Assembly (NCBI GenBank): GCA_027943335.1
Contig: BSBK01001581.1
Span: forward strand, 695,001 to 759,000
DNA from: Chamaecyparis obtusa
Lineage: Eukaryota > Streptophyta > Pinopsida > Cupressales > Cupressaceae
Direction of reading: 5' to 3'
Length of the DNA stretch: 64,000 nt
The translations under genes were made by a program, and so were the position numbers. Within the stretch, counting starts at the first letter, position 1; every line of letters starts with the position of its first letter. Of the stretch, positions 22,470-34,196 are shown piece by piece. The notes under the pieces were generated by a model that saw nothing but the letters and a program-made list of their open reading frames with translations, was not told the origin of the DNA and searched no databases.

Positions 22470-24730
22470 GAAAAGAGATGTTGGTTGACTAATAGAATGA
22501 GACAAAGTTTCTCAGATTTGAGATAAGCAAAAGCTAATAAAGATCACTTGTCAAAGTAGAATAATAGGGAGATGGCTCGTCAAAAGTGCTCAAGCACTTA
22601 CAATAATCAATTGACTAAAGCCGAGCAGCGAGCAAGAAGCTCAATAAGCAAGTAGCTAGAGAGGTAATCGTGATGCGACAAGTGATCAAGAGTAGCATTC
22701 GTTAAGCTCAAATCCAATAGTTTTAGCTCATTTGTTTCAGTCTAGAACAAATCTAAGCATGTAGATAACAAGCCAGCTTCAGGTAAGAACATAAAAAGAC
22801 ACTCTATGACAGGTTAAAATGCAAGTTTAGCAGCTCCGGATTGTAACAACAACAAGACAACAAAAAAGTTCTAGGCAACACTTTCTAGGCAAGCGGGGCG
22901 ACAATTGTGCAGGGACGAACTGTCACGCGATATTTCTCAGAACAGGGTGCGACACTGTTCCAGGGTCGTACGACTCTTTGACCAGTGAACATAAAAAAAT
23001 CTCAGTTTTAAAGTGTTTTGATCGATTTCAAAGATTGGATAGCGCAATTTCTCAGTTTGACAGACAGTAACAGCAAGTAAAAGACAAGTTTGCAAATAGT
23101 AGGTGATCAAACATGTCATAGAACACTTGAAACAAGGGCAAAAGAAACCTTGCCAAGACAAGCACTTGTGATATCAAAATAGAAAAATTCTATGAGTGCT
23201 ACCGTTTTGTTTGAATGTTGAGAACATTTACACTGGTATAGCACAATCGAAGACAATTCAAGCAATTACTACCTAGAAGGACAAGGCTCATTACTTAGCA
23301 ATGTGGCCCACAACTTGATGCTCCCTTGCCTCACACCAAGTGGTTGCCCACAAGAGATATTGGCATTGTCATGGAAGTGTCAAAAACACAACCAAAGGAA
23401 CACATGGTGAGTGTCTTGGGGTGATCTGGGTAAGTCCACTTGGATCAATCCTTGCACCAAGAAGCTAAGCAGCTAAAATAAGGTGGCCTCTATCTAAAGG
23501 TTTGACATAGTAAGGGCTTCCGTTCATAGCACCCCTCTTGCTCCTCATAAAGGACTAGGACCTCGCGGCCTCAAGAGTACCTTAAGCATTCTTGCTTAAT
23601 GCTTTCCTCATGGTCACAATCCCACAAGTTACTCACATCAAGCGAAGATAAGTACTATGTCTACCAAGGTTTTGTGTCCTCGATAGCCTTGAGATTATAA
23701 TGGGTTGGAAGAGCCGGCAAAAAGCTTGTCCCCACTTGGGTCGTTCCTCTTGATTGCTCAAGAGCAGGCCTGCTAAAGGATTCTAAATCTAAACAAAAAG
23801 TGGATCAATTCTTGAGGTTCAAGGTTTTTGATTCACCACAAGGGTGAAGAGCATACTCTCCTATCTCAAAAACTTCACCCAAACACACCAAGCAAATATT
23901 TAATTACCCCCTTGCTTTCAAAATCCCAAGATGGGTCAAGATTTCTGTTTCACTACAAGGGTGAAGAGCATACTCTCTTACCACCTCAAAATTCCTACAA
24001 CAAGGTATTAAGTGCCTAATAAATGAAACAACTAGTTTTTGCCACACTTAAAAGGAAAGAAAATAAACAAGCAAGATTTTTTTTATTTTTATGCTTGGGC
24101 AGCCCTACAAAAACTGTTAGTAGCCCTCTTTGACATGCGTTCTTTTGGCAAAATATCTCAAGCAAGTGCACCTACAACCACAACTTGTTAGACCCACAAT
24201 GGTTAGCAAAATCAAAAAATCTAACAATGGTTAGCACATGAAAAATCAGATAATCTGCAAAAAAATAACTAATCAAATGAGAAAATTTGAAAATGAAACC
24301 ATCATGGTTGGATTAGGCTTGGAAAGACCTTTCCAACGATATATCACACTTAAACTTTTGAATTCTGGTCTCTGTTTGTCACAGAATTTCGCACGAGAAA
24401 GTACAGAAGCTCGTGTGAGAAAGTACAAAAGCTTGCGCGAGATGGAACACAGGCCCGCGCGAGAAAACACAGAAGCTCGTGCGAGACAGAATCCAAGCCC
24501 GTGCGAGGAAGCCTAGAAGCTCGCGCGAGATAGAATGCAGGCCCGCGTGAGAAAGTACAGAAGCTCGCGCGAGATAGAACGCCCGCGTGAGAAAGTACAG
24601 AAGCTCGTGCGAGACTTCGTGACAGTGATGCACAGAAGTACAGACAACGCATGAAAATTGCAAAAAAATTTAGAACAGCCGAAACATGCAGCATAAATGC
24701 AAGGAAATAAGGACAAAACAAAGCTATCTT
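22470..24730 (-). other. Leader (5' untranslated) of element A
   Basis: About 2.3 kb between PBS and Gag without supported genes. Two copies of an ACAAGGGTGAAGAGCATACT block occur near 23839-23880 and 23955-23995. A GC-rich tandem repeat lies at 24390-24625. Such long leaders carry packaging and translation signals in related elements; none can be pinned down here. Confidence 0.6.
24390..24625 (-). repeat. GC-rich tandem repeat with CGCG palindromes in the leader of A
   Basis: About ten imperfect units of 20-24 bp built on GAAAGTACAGAAGCTCGCGC, far more GC-rich than anything around it. The CTCGCGCGAG type junctions are self-complementary. It lies about 110-340 bp from the PBS. Its reverse translation gives Ser/Arg/Leu-rich nonsense, so it is not coding. 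Confidence 0.8.
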
Positions 24731-24748
24731 GCCCCACGGTGGGCGCCA
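24731..24748 (-). promoter_or_regulatory. Primer-binding site of A
   Basis: TGGCGCCCACCGTGGGGC on the minus strand, four bases inside the 5' LTR. It begins with TGG as tRNA primer sites must. Element C carries the same site with two transitions (51545-51562). From memory this type fits Tat-lineage gypsy elements; the tRNA was not checked. Confidence 0.85.
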
Positions 24749-24752
24749 AAAA

Positions 24753-25681
24753 TGTGTGCTATAATCGTGTCACACTTCTATGAATTATTACATTCAAGAA
24801 CACTAAAAAATGAGGTCTCAAAAATTGATCCATAGCTCCCTAGGCATGGAGTGCAAGGGTTTTAAGAATGCTCTCAGCTAGAGCTATTTAGACTATAACC
24901 TTGCTAGTAAACTATGCAATGGGAGATTCAATGGAGACAAGGGCAAGAATGCCAATATCCTCAAGAATCAAGAATGAAAATGCAATGCAATGCTATGCTA
25001 GAAATGGAAATGCAAGCTAAGCTATGAAAATGAAAGATGAAAGTATTACAAAGCCTCCTAGTTAAGCTAGATGAATTAATCTAAAGCATAAATGAAATCT
25101 AAGCTAAGAATGTCATGAAAATGAAGCTACTATGCAAGAAATGAAACTATGATAACATGTAGATGCAAAAGCCAAGAATGCTCCAAATCTTCAAAAGCTC
25201 CAAATGTACTTAGAAAACTTGCAGCATAACATTAGCATAAAAAGTTGAGGATCTAGAATGAAGAAGAGAGCTCTTCTTTTATAGGAAATGAGGAGAAATG
25301 GACCATGGAGATTAAGAGGCAAAAGATTTAATCAATGGTGGAGCTTAAAAGAGGAGCAATCCATGTGCACAAATATCTTCCAATAGGAAAATAAGAGTTG
25401 ACTTTTGTGTCCATATGAGACAAAAAGTGCTTTTTCCCTTTTTATAAAATAAGAATAATATTTTATTTGTGCAACTTAGGATAAGAGGAAAAGTGGGGGC
25501 TTTTATTTATTTAAAAATGGAGGAAATATTCCTTTTAAATAAATAAAAACTTAAGAATAAGATGGTTAGCCCATAGAAAATAATCGAATAAATGATAGAA
25601 CTAGGATTTGATCAAGAATAAATAATTGATGATTTAGCAAAAGGGGCTAATAGTCTAGATGACCATTTTTAGGTGATTACA
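24753..25681 (-). repeat. 5' LTR of element A
   Basis: A 929-bp LTR next to the primer-binding site at 24731-24748, so it is the 5' LTR of a minus-strand element. It is the same length as the 3' copy. A diverged solo copy of this LTR family sits at 46559-47600. Confidence 0.95.
25276..25283 (-). promoter_or_regulatory. TATA box in the 5' LTR of A
   Basis: TATAAAAG on the minus strand. The same box is kept at 15746-15753 in the 3' LTR and at 47155-47162 in the solo LTR, the expected core promoter for the element transcript. Confidence 0.6.
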
Positions 25682-25686
25682 AATAC
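25682..25686. repeat. Target-site duplication of A, right copy
   Basis: AATAC directly right of the LTR that ends at 25681, identical to 15218-15222. Confidence 0.95.
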
Positions 25687-26198
25687 AACCCTCACTGGTG
25701 CTACTGTGACCATGATAGTATTATTATGACTTTCATCGGATGAGATGTGGAATATTAATGTAATCATCGAGGCACAAGAGCCAATATGACCTTATCATTG
25801 TCCCTAATTAATATTGTAAGATTATACCTGTATCGAGGTAATTAGAGCCAAGATAGTCATGAGTACTCTCTTGTGGGAAAAAAATATATTAATAAGAGAT
25901 AAGGAGATAATTCCAACCTCACCTTAGCGTCTAAATAAAACAAGTCGAGGCATGTGTGGTGTACCACATGAAATGGAGGCTCTTACCACAAATACCTAGT
26001 TTATTTGACATTTTTTGGATCATTAGAACCACACAAACAAGTAGAAACCAAAGAAAATATATCATGCCCCCAGTCATCCTTGAGTGATGTGGGAAAACAT
26101 AATAAGGAAATCATTGAAGATAAAAGACATTCAAAGAAATATTTTCAACATATCTTCAATAAATTTGAGCTTTGATTCAAGTGTTTTTGTCTGTCAAG

Positions 26199-26390
26199 TG
26201 ATGTTTAGAAATACCATTCGTGCTTGTGAGTGTGTGATGTTAAGAAACACCATTGTGTGTTTAACTATTATTGTTCAAGTTTATAAGGTTAGGATGTTTA
26301 TCCCATGTGTGTTTAGAAACACATATGTGTCCAAATAAAGGTAGTGTTGAGAAACATTGTTAATTTAGGTGTTAAGAAATACCAGTGTGG
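26199..26390 (-). repeat. Cluster of GTGTT-AACAC hairpins (F)
   Basis: At least five short imperfect hairpins of the form (A/G)TGTTNAGAAACAY occur at about 26199-26216, 26236-26252, 26308-26325, 26343-26357 and 26369-26384. Element A has two perfect versions at 17571-17586 and 17600-17615 in the same relative place. Confidence 0.6.
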
Positions 26391-26612
26391 CAGTGAAAAA
26401 CTATCCAAAAAATTGAATTTGACAAGAGGGACATGGTTGACCGATGACAATGGTTAGGTTGGCCCCTACAAGATATGAGTGCCTAGAACCAAGATGGGGA
26501 TTGAATCCAATCCATGATGGTACTGTGCGGAACAAGGCTATTGAAATGACAAGGGTAGTACATGGAGGCATGATAGCCAAGATACACATTGACAAAGGGA
26601 GTATCGATTACA

Positions 26613-26790
26613 GGTGACATGTTTACTAGGTTTTCACCACTTGGAATTTATTTATATTTTTTCTACCAAGGTGTCTGTTTACCAGGTTTTCACCGAGGCA
26701 CTTTTCTCTTTTTCAAATTTTTGTACTTTTTTCATTTTTTTTTTCTTTGATTCATCAAGGCACCTATTTTCCAAGTTTTCACCAAAAATA
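26613..26790 (-). repeat. Three-copy hairpin repeat after pol (F)
   Basis: Three copies (26613-26640, 26667-26700, 26755-26790) of the block seen in A and C, again separated by T-rich spacers and directly 3' of integrase on the element's sense strand. The loop of the middle copy is one base longer than in C. Confidence 0.65.
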
Positions 26791-28696
26791 ATCATTTTTT
26801 TCATGACTTTTTTTATGTTTTTGGATTTTCTTCTTTTCCATTATTTTTTCTTTTCTTCGAGATCAATTTTTATTGTACATGAGTTGTGGACTCTAAGACT
26901 ATCCAGTTATAGTATTTCTTCAGGTGGATGGTGTTGACGGGATCAAGGAGATCTCCTTCTAGAGTTGATAGTTGATAAGATCCTAACTTGAATGCTATAG
27001 TAAAGATGAAGGGACCTAGCTAGTTGGGTTCAAATTTTCCCTTATGGTTTTGTCAATTTTTGGGATTCTCTTGAAGTACTAGATCTCCAACCTAAAATTC
27101 TCTATGTTTTACTTTCTTGTTATAGCCTCGAGACATTCTCTTTTGATAGATCCTCAAGTGGTCAAATTCTTCTTTCCTCCTCTCATCAAGAAGCTCTAAT
27201 TCTTGAATTTTAGAAATTCTCTAGGCTTCATCTCTGACTAGCCCTCTTAATGATACTTTGAGAGATAGTATCTCTACTTCAATGGGTAACACTGCCTCTG
27301 AACCATAGACAAAAGAGAAAGGTGTTACTCCTATAAGATTTTTTATGCTTTTCCTATAGGCCCACAATGATGGATTCAATTGTAAATGCCAATCCTTTCC
27401 TGATTTATTCACCGTTCTATGTAGGATTTTCAAGATTGTCTTATTTGATGCTTCAGCCTATCTATTACCTTATGGGTAATATATTAATGAGAAATGTTGG
27501 GTGATGTGAAACTGGGCACATAATTCATCCATATCCTTATCTTTGAATTCCCCTCGTTGTCTTTCACAATTGAAGAGGGGATCCCATACCCATAGATGAT
27601 GTAGTTTAGGATGAACATTGCCACTTGTTTTCCTATTGCCTTGATCAAAGGAATAGCTTCAACCCAATTTGTAAAGTACTAAGTGGCTATGATTATAAAC
27701 TTGTGTGCATTTGAAAATGAAGGATAGATTTGACCAATGAGATCAAAGGAACACTATTGAAATGGCCAGTGTGTTATGAATGGTAATAGCTCCCTTGTTG
27801 GAGCATGATTCAAATTACCATGTAGTTGACACTTCTTGCAAGACTTGGCATATTGCACTACATCTTTCTCCATATTGGGCCAATGGTATCCAACCCTTAG
27901 GAGTTTCTTGGCCAATGAAAGAACATTTGGATGAAAGCCACAAATACCTTCATGGACTTCCTTTAGCGCATGTTCAGACTCTTCGCATTCTAGACACCTA
28001 ATAAGAGTACTATCTAGCCATCACCTATGTAGTTCCTTATAAATGATTACGTAATGCGATGCATTTATTAGGAGCTTTCTTTTTTCATTTTTGGATAAGC
28101 CCCAAGGGATTATTTGGTCATGCGGGTATGAGTAGATTTGGATGTACCTAGAGGATTCATGGATTATAATGGAATAAATAACTTGGGATTCGGGGGAATC
28201 AGAGGAAGGAAAAGGGAGTTATTCCACTAGGAAATCATTTTGAAACTGATGTTCTTCTAATTGGAGCATTGAGGACAATGTAGACATAGCATCGACTACC
28301 CTATTTTCCACCCTCAAAACTTGTTAAAAGGTAACGAAAATAGAGTATTTATTTAGGTCATCAACCATCCTTTTGTAGGGCATCAATTTTTCATCCTTTT
28401 TTTGATATTGATCATTAACTTGATTTATTACCAACTGGAAATCACCATATATGTGTAGTTCCACTTTTCCAATTGATAGCCAATTTCAACCCATTTGTCA
28501 AGGCTTCATATTTAGTGATATTATTAGTACATGGGAAAATAATTTTATATGTCTTGGGAATCTTCTACCCATGTGGATTAATGAATAGCATGCCAACACC
28601 TGACCCTTTCTAGGTAAAAGATCCATCGAAGAACATTTTCCATAGATGTTTTGTTAAGTGCAATATGCTTTCATCTTGGAATTAAATTGTGATTGG

Positions 28697-28701
28697 CATT
28701 G
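28697..28701. repeat. Target-site duplication of B, left copy
   Basis: CATTG, identical to the copy after the right LTR. Confidence 0.95.
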
Positions 28702-29548
28702 TGATGCAGGAGCATCCTGGGTGTAAGAGCAATCTTGCATCACCCAAAAATATTTCTATTTTTGTATTCAATAAGGGCTATTTTGTGCAGAGCTGCTATT
28801 TATGGAAAGTTACTATTTTTGGTAATTTTTGTATGTGCTTAGAATGATCTGATTTCTTTCTTGGAGGTTCATTTTGGTCATATAAGTCTGCCAGTAAAGT
28901 TTCATTGCCAGATCAAGTGTATATTGGAAGATATTGAAGATTTTTAGTTTTGGCAGCAGGGTACAAAAACTTTGAACTCAGTTTTGAAGGCTTTAGAGGC
29001 CCCGGATGAGGTCGAAAATTTGGGTGACAGGCGCTTGCGCTGGTCAAGCCTGTAGAGCGCTTTGTGGCATTTCTGAAATGGGGTTATAATAGCCGATCGG
29101 GTCAACTGGTGATGACTTATGGTCTTTGGAAGTTGGGCCACCTGAAATGGCGAAAAATAATTTTCTTCAAAATTTCTGTTCGGGTTTCAAAGGTTATCTT
29201 GAGCCGACTATGATGTAATAAAATGTAAAATAAAATAATTCTAAGTTTGGTCGGCTTTATTGGCTAAAATTCTGGAACCTTCCCAGGCGGTGGAAAATTG
29301 CCTATATAAGGAAGGCTGTATTATTGTCTTAAGCAGTTCAGAATAGTTCTGGGTAGTAGATCTGAGGCTTTGTCCTACAGAATGTTGTAAGGAATGCCCA
29401 TGTGGCTTTGCATATTGTAATTCTGAAAGTTTGTAATTCCACATTTGTGGAGATAATAAGAAGCCAATTTTCTGTTTTTGCATATTATTGTTGTTGTTTC
29501 TCTATTTCTGTTATGTGTTTGTGGTATTAAGGGGAGCACCCTTCATCA
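28702..29548 (+). repeat. 5' LTR of element B
   Basis: 847 bp, followed after two bases by the PBS. Core promoter TATATAA at 29303-29309, about 245 bp before the LTR end. Confidence 0.97.
29303..29309 (+). promoter_or_regulatory. TATA box in the 5' LTR of B
   Basis: TATATAA in the context GCCTATATAAGGAAGG, conserved in the 3' LTR; expected core promoter of the genomic RNA. Confidence 0.75.
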
Positions 29549-29550
29549 AG

Positions 29551-29562
29551 TGGTATCAGAGC
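29551..29562 (+). promoter_or_regulatory. Primer-binding site of B (initiator Met tRNA type)
   Basis: TGGTATCAGAGC, two bases after the 5' LTR. This is the well-known complement of the 3' end of plant initiator methionine tRNA. Confidence 0.95.
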
Positions 29563-29649
29563 AGGTTTTCTTGAGTGTGTAAACAGATCGCCGACTGTGA
29601 AGCAGTTTGCACCAGGACCGTAGTTAGGGTTTCAGCGCGCATCGCGAAA

Positions 29650-30327
29650 ATGCCTCCACGAAGAGAACGTGGCGGAAGACCCGGTGCTGTGACACCTGAG
29701 GTTAGAGAGCTGCAGAGACAAGTGCGAGCATTGCAAGAAGAGATTCGCAGAGGAATGAATCTTAATGTCAGAGATGAAAGCGAGGATGAAGCCGAAGAAA
29801 AATATGAAGCAGGAGAAGTTGAAATTGTGAACCAGGAGGAAGAAATACTTTTTCGGGCCATTTCCAAGATTGGGAAAAGACCTAAGATTGAGGTTCCTAC
29901 ATTTTTTGGAAATCTTAACCCAGAGGAATTGATTGACTGGATCAACGAATGTGAGGAATATTTTGAGTACGAAGATGTTGACGATCCTGATAGGGTCAAA
30001 TTTGCGAAGGCCAGATTGAAAGGTCATGCGAAGATCTGGTGGCAAGAAATTCAATTGGAGCGAAATAGAAGAGGGAAAGATAAAATCACGAGATGGGATC
30101 GGATGGTGGATAAATTGAAGCGACAGTTCATTCCTGTTGATTATGAGCTTGACCTACTGAAGAAAATGCAGAGTTTGAAGCAAGCAGGAAGATCTGTTCA
30201 GGAGTATACAGAGGAGTTCTATCGACTTCTCATCAGAACAAGCCATGCAGAAGCTGATAAGGAGAAAGTTGCCTGATACCTTAATGGGTTAAGGCCAAGC
30301 ATTCAGGAGGAGCTGAATCTGGTTCGA
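29650..30327 (+). pseudogene. Element B: Gag capsid region
   Basis: Start ATG 29650 (MPPRRERGGRPGAV) chosen because it begins the usual chromovirus Gag and lies about 100 bp after the PBS; the frame is open from 29575. A coiled-coil segment (VRELQRQVRALQEEI) precedes the retrotransposon Gag core: PTFFGNLNPEELIDWI, ARLKGHAKIWW, LKRQFIPVDYELDLL and GRSVQEYTEEFYRLL. TGA at 30274-30276 interrupts the block that normally reads V-A-R-Y-L-N-G-L, so it derives from CGA. The frame is otherwise kept into the zinc knuckle and protease at 30328 onward. Confidence 0.9.
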
Positions 30328-33030
30328 ATGAACAGTATTGAAGAGGCATACCAGTTTGCCTTAAAAGTAGAGAAAAAGCTGAATAAGAAGTTTGAGAGCA
30401 AACAAAACGGAAGAGGTCGCGGTGGACGATCTGGTGGACGGTCATATGGTGGCCGAAGTGAAGATCCGAAAAAGAAAGACGAGGCCAGTAGCAGTCAGAA
30501 TCAGAGAGGAAATAATTCCAATCATTTTCAGGATCAGAATAATAGAGATCAGAGAGGAAGAGGAAGAGGACAGGGATCTGGAAGAGGTGGCTTCCGTGGA
30601 ACATGTTTTCACTGTGGAGAAGAAGGTCATAGGGCATTTGAATGTCCTCAGCGCCAAGGCAGAACAGACAGGAGAAATGAAGGCCAGGCCAGAGTTGCAC
30701 ATGTAGATGAAGATGCCAGATCATCAAATTTTGAAGATGCTGAAAGAGGAGAAACGTTGATTACCAGAAGAGTCCTGTTGAGTGGTGAGAATGAACCTGA
30801 GCAAAGGAGGAGCTTGTTTCGCACCAGGTGCAAGTGTGAAGGTAAATGTTGTGATGTGATTATCGATAGTGGAAGCACTGACAATTTGGTGTCAGAAGAG
30901 ATGGTGACAAAGTTGAAGCTCAAGAGACAGAAACACCCACATCCATATCGGATTGCCTGGGTACAGGATGACCACAAGGTCATGGTCAATGAACAATGCC
31001 TGGTGAAGTTCAAGATTGGCGGATACCAAGATGAGCTATTGTGTGATATCATATCTATGGATGCATGTCATATGTTGTTGGGTAGACCATGGCAGTTTGA
31101 CAGATGTGCTGTACATGATGGTCGTGTGAATACCTATTCCCTGACAAAGGATGGAGTGCGACATAAGCTAAAACCATTGAAGGAGACTGCAGAAAAGGTA
31201 TGTGGTAATGCAAGGATAACTTTTGTTGATGGAAAAAATTTCCTAGATGGTATGAGGCATGAGCATGTATGTTTTGCTTTAATCCCAAAAGCTGGTAAAG
31301 AGGAAGTAGAAGATGTTCTTGTAGAAGTTGCAGATTTGTTGAATGAGTTTCAGGATATTGTATCCGATAACGTGCCTGATGGATTACCACCAGTCAGGAA
31401 GATCAGTCATCAGATGGATTTCATCCCAAGAGCGAGTTTTTCGAATAAGGCAGCACACAGAATGACACCTGCAGAAAGTGAGGAGTTGAACAGACAAGTA
31501 CATGAACTGTTACAGAAAGGATTAATCCGTGAGAGTCTGAGTCCCTGTGCTGTACCAGCAGTATTAGCACCAAAGAAAAATAGAGAATGGAGGATGTGTA
31601 CAGATTCCAGGGCAATAAACAAGATCACAATCAAGTACAGGTTTCCATTGCCACGAATGGATGATATTATGGACTGTTTGAGTGGAGCTGTGTACTTCTC
31701 AAAGATAGATCTGAAGAGTGGATATCATCAGATTCGGATCAGAGAAGGAGATGAATGGAAGACTGCCTTCAAGACAAAGGAAGGACTATATGAGTGGTTA
31801 GTCATGCCTTTTGGGCTAACCAATGCACCGAGCACTTTCATGCGGCTCATGAACGAGGTTCTGAAAGATTTTTTGGATAAGTTTGTCATTGTTTACCTAG
31901 ATGATATTTTGATTTTTAGCAAGACATGGGAGGAACATATGATGCATATTCGTATGGTGTTTGAGAAGTTGAGAGAAGAGAAATTGTTGATTAATTTGAA
32001 GAAGTGCAGTTTTGTGAAGAAAGAGTTAGTGTATTTGGGATTTGTAGTTTCAGGAGAAGGTCTAAAAATGGACCCAGAGAAGGTACAGGCTATCCTTGAA
32101 TGGCCTACTCCAAGGAGTGCTACTGAGGTAAGATCTTTTCATGGTTTGGCTAGCTTTTACAGAAAATTTATCAAAAATTTTAGCAGTATTTGTGGTCCCT
32201 TGACTGAAACAATGAGAGGGGATAGAAAAGAGTTTAAGTGGACTAATGGGGCAGAAAAGAGTTTTCAATTGTTGAAACAAAAAGTTACAGAACAACCTAT
32301 TTTAGCACTTCCAGATTTTAATAAGGTGTTTCAAGTAGATTGTGATGCTAGTGGTACTGCAATAGGAGCTGTTATGAGCCAAGAAGGTAAACCTGTTGCT
32401 TATTTCAGTGAGAAATTAAATGATGCCAAGAGAAAATATTCTGTTTATGATCAGGAATTTTATGCTATAGTTCAGGCATTGAAAAAGTGGAGGCACTATC
32501 TGCTTCCTAAGGAGTTTGTTTTGTATACTGATCATCAAGCTTTGCAATATTTGAACAGTCAAGGAAAATTGAATCAAAGGCATTTGAAATGGGTTGAGTT
32601 TTTGCAGAGTTATACATTTGTTTTGAAACACAGGAGTGGAAAGTCTAATAAGGTTGCAGATGCTCTTAGCAGAAGGCAACTATTGCTAACAGAAATGCAG
32701 ATTGAAGTGGTTGGGTTCAAGGAACTCAAGAATTTGTATCCAGAGGATTCTGATTTTGGTGAAGCTTGGAAGGCTTGTACAGAACCTGTTACTCTAGACA
32801 GGACGAAATGGCTGGATTTTATCATCCAAGATGATATGTTATTCAGAGGGAGTCAGTTGTGCATTCCACGAAGTTCTATGAGGGAGAATCTCATCAAGGA
32901 GAAGCATAGTGGAGGATTGGCTGAACATTTTGGTCGTGATAAAACCCTTGCTTTGGTTGGTGAGAATTATTATTGGCCACAATTGCAGCAAGATGTGAAG
33001 AAGTTTGTACAGAGTTGCAGAGTATGTTAG
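30328..33030 (+). pseudogene. Element B: zinc knuckle, protease, reverse transcriptase, RNase H, integrase zinc finger
   Basis: A 900-codon open stretch in the Gag frame. In order: an Arg/Gly-rich basic region; a CCHC knuckle CFHCGEEGHRAFEC (30604-30645); the protease active site IIDSGSTDNLV with the catalytic Asp at 30865 and ACHMLLGRPW later; RT with MCTDSRAINKIT, SKIDLKSGYHQIRI, WLVMPFGLTNAPSTF and the YLDD box at 31894-31905; RNase H with QVDCDASGTAIGAVM and LYTDHQALQYL; and the integrase HHCC finger (HSGGLAEHFG ... CRVC). All catalytic residues I can check are present. It ends at TAG 33028-33030, which sits where the family has Gln after the CxxC of integrase, so CAG to TAG explains it. 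Confidence 0.93.
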
Positions 33031-34158
33031 ATGACGAAAGGAGTGAAGCAGAATACAAGGTTGTATCAGCCATTACCTATACCAGATAAGCCTTGGGAGG
33101 ATATCAGTATGGACTTTGTTCTTAGTTTACCGAGGACACAGCGGGGACATGATTCAATTTTTATAGTAGTTGACCGATTTTCAAAGATGGCACATTTCAT
33201 TCCCTGCAAGAAGACTAATGATGCTGTTCATGTAGCAGAATTGTTTTTCAGAGAGGTAGTGAGACTTCATGGTTTGCCAAGGACCATAGTTTTAGATCGG
33301 GACACTAAGTTTGTTGGATATTTCTGGCGTACATTATGGAAGAAGTTAAAGACAGATTTGAAGTTCAGTTCATCACATCATCCACAGACTGATGGACAGA
33401 CAGAGGTGGTGAATAGGAGTTTGAGAAATTTGCTGAGATGTTTGGTTGGAGATAAGCCAACAGGATGGGATTTGATTTTACCACAGGCAGAATTTGCATA
33501 CAATAATTCTGTCAACAGGAGCACTGGTAAATCACCATTCCAGATTGTATATGGAAGTAGTCCAAGAAATGCATCTGAATTGAGGAAGATAGATAAAGGA
33601 GAAATAAGTAGTGCTGAAGCTGAGGATTTTGCAGAACACTTGAAGAACATCCATGGGGAGGTGAGGAAGCATATTACCAAGATGAACGCACAGTATAAGG
33701 CTAAGGCAGATGAGAAAAAGATGTATAAGGAATTTCAAGTTGGTGATGAAGTCATGGTTCATTTGCGGAAGGAGCGGTTTCCAGTTGGTACATATAACAA
33801 GCTGAAAATGAAGAAGTTTGGACCATGTAGGATACTGAAGAAACATGATTCAGGAAACACATATGAGGTAGAATTGCCTACTGAGCTAAATATTTTACCA
33901 GTGTTTAACATTTCAGATCTGACAAAGTATCATGAAGGAGGTGTTGAAGATGAGATCACAGCAGCACAGCGGAGTATTCCAGCAACTAGTTCAGACACTA
34001 AGGAGATCGAAGATATACTGGACAGTCGTGTTGGTAGAAGCACAAGGAACAGGACATATGAAGAATATCTGGTCAAGTGGAAAGGATGACCTGTTGAAGA
34101 TTCATCATGGCTGACAAAGGAGGCGGTTAGCCGTCTTGGTTTTCCTCTGCACACCTGA
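33031..34158 (+). pseudogene. Element B: integrase core and chromodomain
   Basis: Same frame as the preceding pol part. The integrase core has its first Asp in SMDFVLSLP, its second in VLDRDTKF (many relatives have SDRD) and its Glu in GQTEVVNRSL, so DDE is complete. The C-terminal GPF/Y-like area (KFGPCRILKKHDSGNTYEVELP) leads to a chromodomain at about 34006-34140 (EDILDSR ... EEYLVKWKG ... DSSWL). TGA 34087-34089 breaks the chromodomain after KWKG and again fits CGA. The frame ends at TGA 34156-34158, 38 bp before the LTR. Chromodomains steer such elements toward particular chromatin. Confidence 0.92.
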
Positions 34159-34196
34159 GTCATGACAGGGTCACTTCTCAAATTACCCCGAGTGTC

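Larger units (their letters stand above)
15223..25681 (-). mobile_element. Element A: complete but pol-deleted Ty3/gypsy (Tat-type) LTR retrotransposon
   Basis: Two 929-bp LTRs (15223-16151 and 24753-25681) bound the element, and perfect AATAC target duplications flank it, so it inserted as one unit. Read on the minus strand, the LTR starts TGTAATCACC and ends TAGCACACA. PBS, PPT, leader, Gag, protease, a pol remnant and a 3' noncoding region are in normal order. RT, the RNase H core and the integrase core are absent, so A could move only with enzymes supplied by a relative. By eye the LTRs differ at roughly 35 sites (about 4%), mostly transitions. It inserted into element F. Confidence 0.95.
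25687..28701 (-). mobile_element. Element F, part 1: 3' noncoding region, integrase and second RNase H of an old Tat-type gypsy element
   Basis: F is the host of all other elements in this half. This part, on the minus strand, contains from high to low coordinates: remnants of the second RNase H (about 28020-28700, recognisable against element C around KDEKLMPYKRMVDDL), the integrase (about 26950-28010, best piece 27221-27433 with HRTVNKSGKDWHLQLNPSLWAYRKS and GVTPFSFVYGSEAVLPIE), then 1.3 kb of noncoding DNA with hairpin repeats. Stops and frameshifts are frequent throughout. F continues at 35049 beyond insertion B; leftward it is cut by element A. Confidence 0.8.

Noticed and set aside
24238..24749. 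Overlapping reading frames on both strands rich in Ser, Arg, Leu and Cys
   Set aside because: All lie over the GC-rich tandem repeat in the leader of A; several frames are open at once because of the repeat.
26614..26937. Phe-rich 107-codon plus-strand frame, and similar ones at 40345-40675
   Set aside because: They translate the T-rich spacers of the post-pol hairpin repeats on the antisense strand.
30392..33846. Many reading frames of 60-150 codons on the opposite strand or other frames of element B
   Set aside because: Shadows of the Gag-Pol polyprotein; none has a motif.
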